Part shown: one piece after another, positions 45,411-53,687 of the stretch | How the letters are laid out: the number at the start of each line of letters is the position of its first letter | Numbering within the stretch: the stretch's first letter is position 1 | Assembly: GCF_900104635.1 (NCBI RefSeq) | Contig: NZ_FNWC01000007.1 | Span: 186,001-250,000, forward strand | Reading direction: 5' to 3' | From: Coprococcus phoceensis | GTDB lineage: Bacteria > Bacillota > Clostridia > Lachnospirales > Lachnospiraceae | Length of the DNA: 64,000 bases | Translations under genes and position numbers: made by a program | Notes under the pieces: generated by a model | Databases searched by the model: none | What the model saw: only the letters and a program-made list of their open reading frames with translations | Told to the model about the DNA's origin: nothing

Positions 45411-45791
45411 AAAAAAGAGTTGAAACAAATATTGCTTATATGTTTATTTTTAATTATTGGTTGTGTACTTGGTTATTTTGTAGCACTTAATCAAATGAAT
45501 CAGCTTAGTGACCCTGAGTACATTGCGTTTTGGACAAGTCAAAATATGTCTGTTCCTGAACCATTAGGATTTACAAGAAGTATTCTTTCTTTTGGATTGC
45601 TTTTTGCTGGAATGCCAACAGGTTTGATTTTTTATAGCGGTTTAGTTAAGAAATGGCTAACTCCTATCGCACCTAAAATTATAATTGGATTTGTTACTTT
45701 CCCGATTTATACACTTGCTGGAGTAATCGGTTCAATTCCTTTTATCATCTATAAAGGAATTTTTCTATTCAAAAATAATAGATGTAAATGA
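45408..45791 (+). CDS. Cassette protein: three-helix membrane protein, 127 aa
   Basis: ATG 45408 after AAAGGAAG. Three membrane helices (LLICLFLIIGCVLGYFVAL, a central one and a C-terminal one) with short loops and a basic tail. No family recognised. Last gene of array A before the native mobilization region. Confidence 0.7.
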   Translation: MKKELKQILLICLFLIIGCVLGYFVALNQMNQLSDPEYIAFWTSQNMSVPEPLGFTRSILSFGLLFAGMPTGLIFYSGLVKKWLTPIAPKIIIGFVTFPIYTLAGVIGSIPFIIYKGIFLFKNNRCK

Positions 45792-45903
45792 CAACAAACT
45801 TTTCAACAGTAGGGTGTTTATCAACTACTTTTTAAGGCAACCACGCAAGGACGATCAGCTACATAGTTGGTCGTTTTTGTTTATCCATTTGTAGACTATC
45901 TGC

Positions 45904-45990
45904 AATCTGCCACAACTTAATATGACCGTCAAGGTCAGATGAAGAAACCGATGTATTGAGCGTAAAGCGATCATGCGTCGGTTTTTCTTT
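45904..45990 (+). repeat. Cassette spacer A, terminal copy 7
   Basis: The hairpin half of spacer A (AATCTGCCACAACTTAATATG to GTCGGTTTTTC) runs directly into the native region upstream of the relaxase gene. This suggests the spacer derives from that native terminator. Confidence 0.85.
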
Positions 45991-46275
45991 TTGCAAAATA
46001 GTCCGGTGGACTGTTTTGTAAAACCGAAGGAACTGACAGAGCTTGGGACGGGGCGAAGTCAGTTTGTTCGGGCGGGAGTACGGAGGGTGCAACCCTTTGT
46101 GCATGGGTACAGGGAATGCAATATCCCTGTGCAGGTCAAGGGCGGCAGCCTTGCCCAGTTAAGTGGCGTTTCGCCACTTAGTACTGGGTATTACTTGACG
46201 CAGAAAGCCGCATGGAATCAGCTTCGCTGCCCTTCTCCCCTGTCGGGGAAATCAAAAAGAAAAGGAGGAACTCAT
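45990..46275 (+). other. oriT-like region of the MOBV relaxase
   Basis: The 285 bases upstream of the relaxase start hold several inverted repeats: TAGTCC-ggt-GGACTG, CAAGGGCGGCAGCCTTG, and AAGTGGCG-ttt-CGCCACTT at about 46160-46180. A GC-rich stretch and the AAAGGAGG ribosome site follow. Clustered hairpins directly upstream of a Mob/Pre gene are where oriT lies in MOBV systems. The nick site itself is not identified. Confidence 0.55.
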
Positions 46276-47508
46276 GTGAAATTAACAAGGCACAATGGAC
46301 GAGCCGGAAAGAATGGCGTTTATAATCCGAAGCACAATGACCGCAGTTTTGACATTGCCAACAGCGAACACATTGACGAAGAACGAGCCAAACAAAATCT
46401 CTATTGGGACTGTTACAATGGCTTCCGCAATTTCAAAAATCCCGAAAAGGAAAATGAGCTGTCTGCCACTTTTGAAGATGTGGAACAGCTTTTTTATCGT
46501 CAGCGGTATCGTGATTTTGTGACCAGGCAGAACGAAAGAAATGTGAAGAACCGACACCCTGAAAGAAATAAGGAAACCGGAGATTTGCTCAAAAGCAAAA
46601 AGACCTGTCCAGAGGAAACGGTCTATCAGATTGGAACGCTTGATAATCATGTTCCACCGGAATTGCTCATTGAGATCGTCACAGAATTTATGGAAATCGT
46701 AAATGAGCGTTTCGGCTCTCATGTCCATATCCTGAATTGGGCGCTGCACTTGGATGAAAGCACCCCTCATATTCACGAGCGTCATGTGTTCGATTGTGAA
46801 AATCAATATGGGGAGATTGCCCCACAACAGGAAAAGGCTTTGGAAGCACTGGGGTTTGAACTGCCGGAACCGGAAAAGCCTGTCGGAAGAAAAAATAACC
46901 GCAAGATGACTTTCGATTCAGCTTGCCGAGTGCTGCTGTTCGATGTGGCGAAAAAGCATGGCTTGCAACTGGAAGAAGAACCGGAATATGGTGGGCGTGC
47001 TTATCTGGAAAAACAGGACTATATTCTTTTCAAGCAAAAGGAGCAACTGGCAGTACAGGAGCAAAAGTTGGAAGAACTCACAATGAAGATTGAGGATGTG
47101 GAAGCTCTGGTGGACGAGGTCGCCGATATTGCCTATGACAAGGCGGTTGAGGTCGTTGCTGATACTGTGAAACTGGAAACGCACAAGGAGGATATTAAGT
47201 TGGTGGAGCAGTCTAAGGCATGGGTTCTCTCCCCTGAGCGTAAGGCTTCAAAGAAAGAAGTTGAGTATGCAGTGAAACGATTGGATGGCGTGATTGCCAG
47301 AATCACAAACGCTATGAAATCAACCATTCAGAAAATCCAAACTACGCTGATGAAACCGGAGGTCAAAAAAGCCGGAACGGAGCAAATCAAGAAGAAAGCC
47401 AAAAGTTCCATTATAGATCAGTTGAGCCGCAAAAAGAAAGAAATTGCAGAGCGTGAAGTCAGCCGGACAATTCCGGCGAAAAGCAAAAAACAGGATATGG
47501 AACTCTAA
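46276..47508 (+). CDS. mob: MOBV-family relaxase (Mob/Pre)
   Basis: 410 residues from GTG 46276 with AAAGGAGG upstream. A relaxase that nicks oriT and leads the strand during mobilization. The N-terminal domain starts KLTRHNGRAGKNGVYNPKHN and has the metal-binding motif LHLDESTPHIHERHV. The C-terminal half is a coiled coil (KQKEQLAVQEQKLEELTMKI). The frame extends upstream to 45973 but through the oriT hairpins without a start site. Both cassette arrays flank this gene, and spacer B begins with its last codons. Confidence 0.88.
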   Translation: MKLTRHNGRAGKNGVYNPKHNDRSFDIANSEHIDEERAKQNLYWDCYNGFRNFKNPEKENELSATFEDVEQLFYRQRYRDFVTRQNERNVKNRHPERNKETGDLLKSKKTCPEETVYQIGTLDNHVPPELLIEIVTEFMEIVNERFGSHVHILNWALHLDESTPHIHERHVFDCENQYGEIAPQQEKALEALGFELPEPEKPVGRKNNRKMTFDSACRVLLFDVAKKHGLQLEEEPEYGGRAYLEKQDYILFKQKEQLAVQEQKLEELTMKIEDVEALVDEVADIAYDKAVEVVADTVKLETHKEDIKLVEQSKAWVLSPERKASKKEVEYAVKRLDGVIARITNAMKSTIQKIQTTLMKPEVKKAGTEQIKKKAKSSIIDQLSRKKKEIAEREVSRTIPAKSKKQDMEL

Positions 47509-47600
47509 GGCACTTGCTGTTTTCACTTTGAAAATGACAGGTGCTTTTGCTTTAGGGAGCAAGAAAATATCTTCCATTCTTTAGGTTGATGAAGTATAAT
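47495..47600 (+). repeat. Cassette spacer B, copy 1
   Basis: Begins with the last 14 bases of the relaxase gene (ATATGGAACTCTAA), then GGCACTTGCTG, GAAAATGACAGGTGC and TTTAGG. It ends with the same promoter block as spacer A (CTTCCATTCTTTAGGTTG, TATAAT at 47595-47600). Confidence 0.88.
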
Positions 47601-47642
47601 GGAGATACACTATTTGAGAATCTTAAAGAGGTAACAGCTATC

Positions 47643-48170
47643 ATGAAAAAATTATTAACATTGGTGTTACTTGTTTCACTATGCTTAAGCGGTTGTGCAT
47701 TAGGGAACAATGTATCGGAAGGAGAAAATGCTATGACAATATCTGATTTCAAGAAAGACACAAGCCTGACAAGTATACCGGAAAACAGCAGCAATCTTAC
47801 AAACTTAGATTTAGAACCTGTAATCGCCTATGGCAGACTGCGTGCATTATTTGGAGAACCTAATTATGAAACGCAGAATTCTGAAGATGCTTACTCTTAT
47901 ATTCTGTTTGTTGAGCCTGAATCTTCTGAAAAAATTTACTTGGAAGTGTATGAGGGAAGCAGCGGACCGGCGATTGGTGGTCTGAACAATGCTGAGAGTT
48001 TGCAAGCTGCTGAAACTCTGAAGAAATTGATAGAGGAATCAGAAGAAGTGGCAGATTATCAGTATGAGGGATACTATTTGGATTTAGATTCAAAAATCAC
48101 TATGGGTATCAAAGATGGCGTGCCTTATTATAACGAGGAATTTTGTGAGGAAATTCCCGATTTTCAGTAA
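47643..48170 (+). CDS. Cassette protein: lipoprotein, 175 aa
   Basis: ATG 47643 with GAGG upstream. A short signal with lipobox CLSGCA marks it as a membrane-anchored outside lipoprotein. The body is acidic (DLEPVIAYGRLRALFGEPNY, NAESLQAAETLKKLIEES). No family recognised. First gene of array B. A terminator with stem AGAAGCAGGA / TCCTGCTTCT follows at 48196-48229. Confidence 0.75.
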   Translation: MKKLLTLVLLVSLCLSGCALGNNVSEGENAMTISDFKKDTSLTSIPENSSNLTNLDLEPVIAYGRLRALFGEPNYETQNSEDAYSYILFVEPESSEKIYLEVYEGSSGPAIGGLNNAESLQAAETLKKLIEESEEVADYQYEGYYLDLDSKITMGIKDGVPYYNEEFCEEIPDFQ

Positions 48171-48195
48171 TTAGACGAAATAATTATCATTTAGA

Positions 48196-48233
48196 AGAAG
48201 CAGGAAATCTGAAAAGGTCTCCTGCTTCTTTTG
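48196..48233 (+). terminator. Cassette terminator, array B copy 1
   Basis: 10-bp stem AGAAGCAGGA / TCCTGCTTCT followed by TTTTG. Relatives with the same AATCTGAAAAGG-type loop occur at 48916-48950 and 49653-49687, so the terminator is part of the cassette. Confidence 0.85.
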
Positions 48234-48246
48234 CACACAAAATTGA

Positions 48247-48352
48247 ATATGGAACTCTAAGACACTTACTGTTTTCGTTTTGAAAATGACAGGTGCTTTT
48301 GCTTTAGGGAGCAAGAAAATATCTTCCATTCTTTAGGTTGATGAAGTATAAT
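48247..48352 (+). repeat. Cassette spacer B, copy 2
   Basis: Repeats the relaxase-end fragment ATATGGAACTCTAA with the following spacer and promoter; TATAAT at 48347-48352. Confidence 0.9.
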
Positions 48353-48407
48353 GAACACAGTATATTTCTGGGAATTATAATTATGGAAACTGAGATGAGG
48401 AATAAAT

Positions 48408-48905
48408 ATGAAGCATTATTTATTTTGGGAAAAGCAATCTATAAAAGAGTTTTGGGAAAAGGGATTATTTATAGATAAGGTATTTATGATTACCTATTCT
48501 ATCCAAATGTTATTTTTTTTCGTTGTTTTCATTGTCATGAGTTTAAGCACTGATAATCCATTATTTACAGGAGTGTTGCTTGGTGTTCTTTGGATAGTTA
48601 TATTTTTAGGGATACCTTTTTTGGGACATACAATAGAAAAATCATATTGGGTAAAATTTGAAGATACTTATGTGCTGCGTCATGAAGCTTCTGGATATAG
48701 GAAAAAAATTTTTTATAAAGAAGCAATAGGAGAACCTTATGTTCGTCCTAATAGGTCATTATCGGAAGCGTTTTATGAAAAATTGGGTAATTATATCAAT
48801 GTTTTATCTTCGGACAAGAGGATATTATTTTCTGTGCGCTATTCTGAAGAACTATTAAAAATGCTTCAGGAACGATGTGAAAATATAGAAATTATAAAAA
48901 AATAA
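48408..48905 (+). CDS. Cassette protein: two-helix membrane protein, 165 aa
   Basis: ATG 48408 after GATGAGG. Two membrane helices (YSIQMLFFFVVFIVMSLS; VLLGVLWIVIFLGIPFLG) and then a cytoplasmic beta-rich domain (YWVKFEDTYVLRHEASGYRK, SSDKRILFSVRYSEELLKML). The helix-helix-beta plan resembles the DUF6560-like proteins of this region, but sequence similarity is weak. Presumed orphan immunity-like gene. Confidence 0.7.
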   Translation: MKHYLFWEKQSIKEFWEKGLFIDKVFMITYSIQMLFFFVVFIVMSLSTDNPLFTGVLLGVLWIVIFLGIPFLGHTIEKSYWVKFEDTYVLRHEASGYRKKIFYKEAIGEPYVRPNRSLSEAFYEKLGNYINVLSSDKRILFSVRYSEELLKMLQERCENIEIIKK

Positions 48906-48915
48906 GAGTTTTACT

Positions 48916-48950
48916 AAGCAGGAGATCCAAAAAGGTCTCCTGATTTTTTG
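48916..48950 (+). terminator. Cassette terminator, array B copy 2
   Basis: Stem AGCAGGAGA / TCTCCTGAT-like with a T run; same design as at 48196. Confidence 0.75.
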
Positions 48951-48963
48951 CACCTAAAATTGA

Positions 48964-49069
48964 ATATGGAACTTTAAGGCACTTGCTATTTTCGTTTTGA
49001 AAATGACAGGTGCTTTTGCTTTAGGAGACAAGAAAAAATCTTCCATTATTTAGGTTGATAGAGTATAAT
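48964..49069 (+). repeat. Cassette spacer B, copy 3
   Basis: ATATGGAACTTTAAGGCAC to TATAAT at 49064-49069, about 90 percent like copies 1 and 2 by eye. Confidence 0.88.
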
Positions 49070-49105
49070 GTAAGCAACAAATCGGAAGTTTAAGGGAATG
49101 ATATT

Positions 49106-49576
49106 ATGGATTTTGCTATATTTAGATTGTTTATAAGAGTTTCATTATTTGTTATAGCTTTAATTGCTTGCATTATCTATCTAATTAAAAAAAGAAAACT
49201 TATCTATTCGATATTTTTTGATAAAAAAGCGATAAAAAAAGAATATACTGGAAAAAATGATATAATATTTCTTCGATTGGCTAATACCATTCTTGTTATA
49301 GTAGCTATTCTTTTAATCTTATATTTGAAAGATTTTGTTTTAGATATGCCTTACATCATAAACAAACAGTATAGTTATGCAGAAGGATATGTAACTGAAC
49401 AATCTCATGGTGGTGCAGATATATCTTCTGAAAGAAGAAGTATTTTTCTATATGATAAAGTTAAAGATGATGAAATCGAAATCACAGTATTTTCAAGGTA
49501 TGTTGATAAAAATACTTATTTAAAGGTACAATATCTTCCACATACGAAATATGGTGCTATTGTAGAAAATAAATAA
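49106..49576 (+). CDS. Cassette protein: two-helix membrane protein, paralogue of the 43.96 kb gene
   Basis: 156 residues; AGGGAATG upstream is a moderate site. Two membrane helices with a basic loop (YLIKKRKLIYSIFFDKKAIK), then LDMPYIINKQYSYAEGYVTE and SERRSIFLYDK and LPHTKYGAIVE. It matches the 43964-44410 protein in order and motifs. Orphan; function unknown. Confidence 0.72.
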   Translation: MDFAIFRLFIRVSLFVIALIACIIYLIKKRKLIYSIFFDKKAIKKEYTGKNDIIFLRLANTILVIVAILLILYLKDFVLDMPYIINKQYSYAEGYVTEQSHGGADISSERRSIFLYDKVKDDEIEITVFSRYVDKNTYLKVQYLPHTKYGAIVENK

Positions 49577-49652
49577 TTCATTCTAAAAAGAAAAATTCCA
49601 GTTTACATAACCGGAAACTCAACCACAATAATTAAATCTTCACAGCTTTGCT

Positions 49653-49687
49653 AAGCAGGAAATCTGAAAAGGTTTCCTGCTTTTTTG
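49653..49687 (+). terminator. Cassette terminator, array B copy 3
   Basis: Stem AGCAGGAAA / TTTCCTGCT with T6, same design as the two others in array B. Confidence 0.85.
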
Positions 49688-49700
49688 TACCTAAAATTAA

Positions 49701-49756
49701 ATATGGAACTTTAAGGCACTTGCTATTTTCGTTTTGAAAATGACAGGTGCTTTTTT
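49701..49756 (+). repeat. Cassette spacer B, terminal copy 4
   Basis: The relaxase-end fragment and spacer to GGTGCTTTT, without the promoter. It continues into the native leader of the primase gene, so it marks the right edge of array B. Confidence 0.85.
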
Positions 49757-49776
49757 CGTTTCAGGAAAGGAGTCAC

Positions 49777-50415
49777 ATGAATGTATTTGAAATTGTAAAA
49801 GAAAATGTTACTGCCCGACAAGCCGCAGAAGCCTATGGCTTGAAAGTGGGTCGCACAGGTATGGCGTGCTGTCCGTTTCACTCGGATAAGTCCCCTAGTA
49901 TGAAGCTGGATGAACGCTATTACTGTTTTGGCTGCGGAGCAACCGGAGACGCTGTTGATCTCACGGCGAAGCTATTCGGCATCGGGCTGAGGGAAGCTGC
50001 TGTCAAACTTGCTGAAGATTTTGGTCTTAACTATGACAGCCGACAAAAGCCGAGTATTCGCCCTCATATTCGTGAGCCGACACCGGAACAGAAGTATCAA
50101 AAAGAAGAAAATCATTGCTACAAGGTGCTGACGGATTATTTTCATCTTCTTAGAGAATGGGAAAAGAAATACGCTCCTAAACAGCCGGATGAGGAATGGA
50201 ATCCCCTGTTTGCAGAAGCACTGCATAAGAAGAACTATATCGAATATCTGCTTGATATTCTTCTGTATGGTTCATTGGAGGAACGAAAAGCACTTGTGGC
50301 AGAACAGAGAAAGGAGGTGTTGAAACTTGAACAACGAATTGCAGAACTGTCAGCAGACAGAACCATGCACAGTAGAAGAAATCCGAAACAGCTTAGAGCA
50401 GAGCGAGAAAGGTAA
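49777..50415 (+). CDS. CHC2 zinc-finger DNA primase-like protein
   Basis: 212 residues from ATG 49777 with AAAGGAG upstream. The N-terminal zinc-binding domain of DnaG-type primases is clear (CPFHSDKSPSMKLDERYYC then CFGCGATGDAVDL). The catalytic Toprim domain is absent; a charged coiled coil follows. Such short CHC2 proteins accompany replication or mobilization modules on gut elements. The end overlaps the VapE-like gene by 89 bases in another frame. Confidence 0.88.
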   Translation: MNVFEIVKENVTARQAAEAYGLKVGRTGMACCPFHSDKSPSMKLDERYYCFGCGATGDAVDLTAKLFGIGLREAAVKLAEDFGLNYDSRQKPSIRPHIREPTPEQKYQKEENHCYKVLTDYFHLLREWEKKYAPKQPDEEWNPLFAEALHKKNYIEYLLDILLYGSLEERKALVAEQRKEVLKLEQRIAELSADRTMHSRRNPKQLRAERER

Positions 50416-51703
50416 GGTTTATAATACTGCCGCAAATTATAAGCGTGTTCTGCAATATGATCCACTTTTGAAAGGGGCTATCCGAAAAAATCTTCTGACC
50501 GAAAGAATCGATATTGTGAAGCCCCTCGGCTGGTATCGTGATAGCCCGACATTGACGGATGTGGATGTGAAATATCTGCTCCTATATTTTGAAGAAAACT
50601 ATGGATTGACCGTAGAGAAGAAAATCATAGACGCAGTTGCGGTTATTGCCAACGAAAACCGTTACCACCCTGTCTGTGATTTTCTTAATGCCCTGCAATG
50701 GGACGGAACAGAACGCATACGCTTCTGTCTGCACCGCTTTCTCGGTTCTGATACAGATGATTACACCTATGAAGCATTGAAGTTGTTTCTGCTGGGTGCT
50801 ATCTCACGAGCCTTTAAGCCGGGGTGTAAATTTGAGGTAATGCTCTGTCTTGTAGGCGGTCAGGGAGCCGGAAAGTCCTCTTTCTTCCGTTTGCTTGCAG
50901 TCAATGATGATTGGTTCTCTGATGACTTGAAAAAGCTGGATGATGAAAATGTGTACCGCAAAATGCAGGGGCATTGGATTATTGAAATGTCGGAAATGAT
51001 TGCAACCGCCAACGCTAAGAGCATTGAAGAAATCAAATCCTTTCTGAGCCGCCAAAAGGAAACCTATAAGATACCGTATGAAACACATCCGGCAGACAGA
51101 AAACGACAATGTGTGTTTGGAGGTTCTTCCAATACCCTTGACTTTCTTCCCCTCGACCGAACAGGCAACCGCCGCTTCGTTCCGGTTATGGTCTATCCTG
51201 AAAGGGCTGAGGTTCATATTTTGGCAGACGAGCAGGCTTTCAGAGAGTATATCAATCAGATGTGGGCAGAGGCTATGGAGATTTACAGAAGCGGAAAATT
51301 CCGTCTGAGATTCAGTCCGGCTATGAACGCTTATCTGAAAGCCCACCAAAAGGACTTTATGCCGGAGGACACAAAGGCAGGACAGATTTTAGACTATTTG
51401 GAACGCTATTCCGGCAGCATGGTCTGTTCCAAACAGCTTTATAAGGAAGCACTGGGGCATGATTATGACGAACCGAAACAATGGGAACTGCGAGAGATCA
51501 ACGACATTATGAATAACGCTGTCACAGGCTGGAGGGCGTTCAGCAATCCTAGGTATTTTCCAGAGCCTTACCGCAGACAAAAAGGCTGGGAGCGTATCAG
51601 GAACGACAACGAGCCTGACAACAGCATGGATGGTTTTCAAGAAATCCCGACAGAGGAAATGGAACAGTTAGGGCTTCCGGAAGAATGGTTGAAGCAAAAA
51701 TAA
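50327..51703 (+). CDS. VapE-like P-loop ATPase (virulence-associated E family)
   Basis: 458 residues from TTG 50327, eight bases after GGAGGT inside the primase gene. The VapE/phage-helicase-like ATPase domain has Walker A GGQGAGKSSFF, WIIEMSEM (motif B region) and the arginine-rich LDRTGNRRFVPV. With the CHC2 protein it probably forms a replication initiation unit of the element. Iteron-like repeats start seven bases after its stop. Confidence 0.88.
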   Translation: MNNELQNCQQTEPCTVEEIRNSLEQSEKGKVYNTAANYKRVLQYDPLLKGAIRKNLLTERIDIVKPLGWYRDSPTLTDVDVKYLLLYFEENYGLTVEKKIIDAVAVIANENRYHPVCDFLNALQWDGTERIRFCLHRFLGSDTDDYTYEALKLFLLGAISRAFKPGCKFEVMLCLVGGQGAGKSSFFRLLAVNDDWFSDDLKKLDDENVYRKMQGHWIIEMSEMIATANAKSIEEIKSFLSRQKETYKIPYETHPADRKRQCVFGGSSNTLDFLPLDRTGNRRFVPVMVYPERAEVHILADEQAFREYINQMWAEAMEIYRSGKFRLRFSPAMNAYLKAHQKDFMPEDTKAGQILDYLERYSGSMVCSKQLYKEALGHDYDEPKQWELREINDIMNNAVTGWRAFSNPRYFPEPYRRQKGWERIRNDNEPDNSMDGFQEIPTEEMEQLGLPEEWLKQK

Positions 51704-51709
51704 AAGCCA

Positions 51710-51757
51710 GTTGTCGCTTCGGTTGTCGAGCCGGTTGTCGGTCTGGTTGTCGGGCAA
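51710..51757 (+). repeat. Four tandem 12-bp GTTGTCG repeats (iteron-like)
   Basis: GTTGTCG starts at 51710, 51722, 51734 and 51746, exactly 12 bases apart, each unit ending in a variable NNNNN. Further GTTGTC copies lie at about 51890-51910. Placement directly after the primase/ATPase pair suits an origin or control site. Confidence 0.7.
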
Positions 51758-51950
51758 AAATCCCGAAAGCCTTGATATTGCGGCACTTTTCCCTCTCTGA
51801 CAACCATGACAATCAATATTATAAAGAAAAAGGAAATAGTAAAAAGATAGTATCGCCCGATAAAGAAAAAAGGTTTTCTGATGTCCGTTGTCGGAACTTC
51901 GTTGTCAGACCTTTCCTTGTCGGGCTTTTTCATTCAAGGAGGAATATCGT

Positions 51951-52148
51951 ATGACAAATATTGTGAACAGTACACTACCCACCCCAAATAACCATTCGGA
52001 GAAAAACAAACCGGATGGAGTTTTTGTGATTAAGCAAGGCAAAACAAATTATAAAGTCAAAGTGTTTTTTGACCATAGTAGCGGTTTGACTGCGGAGGAC
52101 AGGTTGAAACGCATTATTCAGGCAGAAGCAGAGAGAGAATCTGCGTAA
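51951..52148 (+). CDS. tnpW: TnpW family transposon protein
   Basis: 65 residues from ATG 51951 with AAGGAGG upstream. The pattern KPDGVFVIKQGKTNYKVKVF and EDRLKRIIQAEAE is the TnpW family seen at the ends of clostridial transposons. Function unknown. The longer frame to 51888 has no ribosome site. Confidence 0.88.
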   Translation: MTNIVNSTLPTPNNHSEKNKPDGVFVIKQGKTNYKVKVFFDHSSGLTAEDRLKRIIQAEAERESA

Positions 52149-52180
52149 GTAATATGAAAAATATCCACGCACCCCCTTGA

Positions 52181-53107
52181 CAAAAGCTTTCAGAAAAAAC
52201 TATCCTTGCGGGAAAAGAGGTAACAATCGTTGATACTGTCAAATTAGACGGACTTACAAAAGGCACAAAGTATCAGTTAAAAGGCTGGCAGATGTTAAAG
52301 GAAGAAAACGCCGAGCTTATCATTGACGGGAAACGTGTAGAAAACGATTATACCTTTGTCGCTGATGATGAAGAAATGAAAGTGGAAATTTCCTATACAT
52401 TCAATGCGTCTGCTTTAGGTGGCAAAAACCTTGTTACCTTTGAAGAATTGTATGATTTAAGCAATCCAGACGAACCCGTGAAAGTTGCAGAACACAAAGA
52501 CATTGAGGACGACGGACAGACGGTACTTATCACAGAGCGTATCATCAAGATACATACGACTGCTACCGATAAGGACGGCAACAAAGAGCTTGAAGCTGGA
52601 AAAGACGTTACAATCATTGATACCGTAACCTTAGAGGGCTTAGAAGTCGGTACACAGTACAAACTTGTGGGCTGGCAGATGTTGAAAGAAGAAAATGCAG
52701 AGCTTCTTATCAATGGAAAGCGTGTGGAAAGTGATTATACGTTTACTGCTGACAGCGAAACTATGAAAGTGGAAGTTGCCTTTACGTTTGACGCTACTTC
52801 TCTTGACGGCAAACAGCTTGTAACTTTTGAGGAATTATACGATTTAAGCAATCCAGACGAGCCGAAGAAAGTTACCGAACATAAGGGTATTGAGGATAAG
52901 GGACAGACAATTACCTTTAAGGAAAAGCCAGAAGAACCAGAGAAACCCGAAACACCACCAACACCAGAAAAGCCTAACAGACCTAGCGACAGCCCCAAAA
53001 CGGGCGACAGTACAAATGTAATGGCATTTATCGTGATGTTGCTTGCGTCTGCTGGTGGATTGGCTGGAACATATCTTTACAAACGCCGTAAAATGAAGAA
53101 ATCATAA
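52181..53107 (+). pseudogene. VaFE-repeat surface-anchored protein, N-terminus missing
   Basis: The frame is open from 52181, right after the mobilizable transposon. It carries two repeat domains with KVEISYTFNASALGGKNLVTFEEL and KVEVAFTFDATSLDGKQLV and the DxGQT sites of T-Q ester VaFE domains. A Pro/Glu-rich spacer, sortase-like signal SPKTGD, a membrane helix and a KRRK tail follow. It would be a cell-wall adhesin or pilus-like protein. The signal peptide and earlier repeats were removed by the upstream element. Confidence 0.85.
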
Positions 53108-53345
53108 GGCGGTAACGGTATGATGAAAGAAAAATCACGCTCTCCGCCGAAGCTGTCAAACGGCAGACTTTTGCTTATTCTGGCTTGTCTGCCAGCAACC
53201 TGCAAGAACACGGATAGTCAAGGGTGCGTAAGCATTGATTTTACCCTTTACTATCTGGGGGATTGCTGGTACTTCCCAAACCGCCAGAATAAGAAATCAC
53301 AATCAATAAACTTATCAAATATAGAAAGAAACGAGGTAAAACAAT

Positions 53346-53672
53346 ATGGAAATGAAATATGTCGTGCCAGATATGGCACAGTCTTTTGGAACTCTTGAAT
53401 TTGCAGGCGAAAGTGAGCCAGTCTTTGAAAGAGATAAAAATAACCGCAGGGTCTTAGCCAGACGAAGCTATAACCTTTATTCTGACGTACAGAAAGGCGA
53501 AAATGTTGTGGTAGAAATTCCCGTGCAGGCTGGCGAAAAGCATTTCAAGTATGAACAGAAAGTAAAACTTGTCAATCCGAAGTTATACGGCAGAGGTTAC
53601 GCAATCGGGGATATGGGACATACCGATTATGTGTTAGTTGCTGATGATATTGTAGCAGTTGAAGAAAAGTAA
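53346..53672 (+). CDS. YdcP-family protein (Tn916 Orf23-like)
   Basis: 108 residues with ACGAGG upstream of the ATG. The pattern KYVVPDMAQSFGTLEFAGE and YNLYSDVQKGENVVVEIP is the conserved YdcP family of Tn916-type elements. It is needed for conjugation in related elements, though its biochemistry is unknown. First of a YdcP pair. Confidence 0.9.
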   Translation: MEMKYVVPDMAQSFGTLEFAGESEPVFERDKNNRRVLARRSYNLYSDVQKGENVVVEIPVQAGEKHFKYEQKVKLVNPKLYGRGYAIGDMGHTDYVLVADDIVAVEEK

Positions 53673-53687
53673 AGGAGTGAAGAATTT

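Larger units (their letters stand above)
38866..52180. mobile_element. Mobilizable transposon (serine recombinase remnant / MOBV / TnpV / TnpW)
   Basis: The span is bounded on the left by the recombinase tail and on the right by sequence just after tnpW, where a VaFE surface-protein gene resumes without its start. It carries tnpV, an oriT-like region, a MOBV relaxase, primase, VapE-like ATPase and tnpW, all typical of Tn4451-like or related gut mobilizable elements. Exact ends are not seen. It appears to have inserted in, or recombined with, the Tn916-like element on its right. Confidence 0.7.

Noticed and set aside
45973..46275. N-terminal extension of the relaxase frame
   Set aside because: It passes through the inverted repeats of the oriT-like region, and AAAGGAGG is placed for GTG 46276.
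40680..49756. CRISPR array or integron
   Set aside because: Spacer units are 100-240 bases with genes between them, there are no short regular repeats with unique spacers, no cas genes, no integron integrase and no attC-like palindromes.
53120..53398. A 92-codon frame between the VaFE remnant and the first YdcP gene
   Set aside because: It overlaps the YdcP start, has no ribosome site and shows no domain; it is likely leader sequence.
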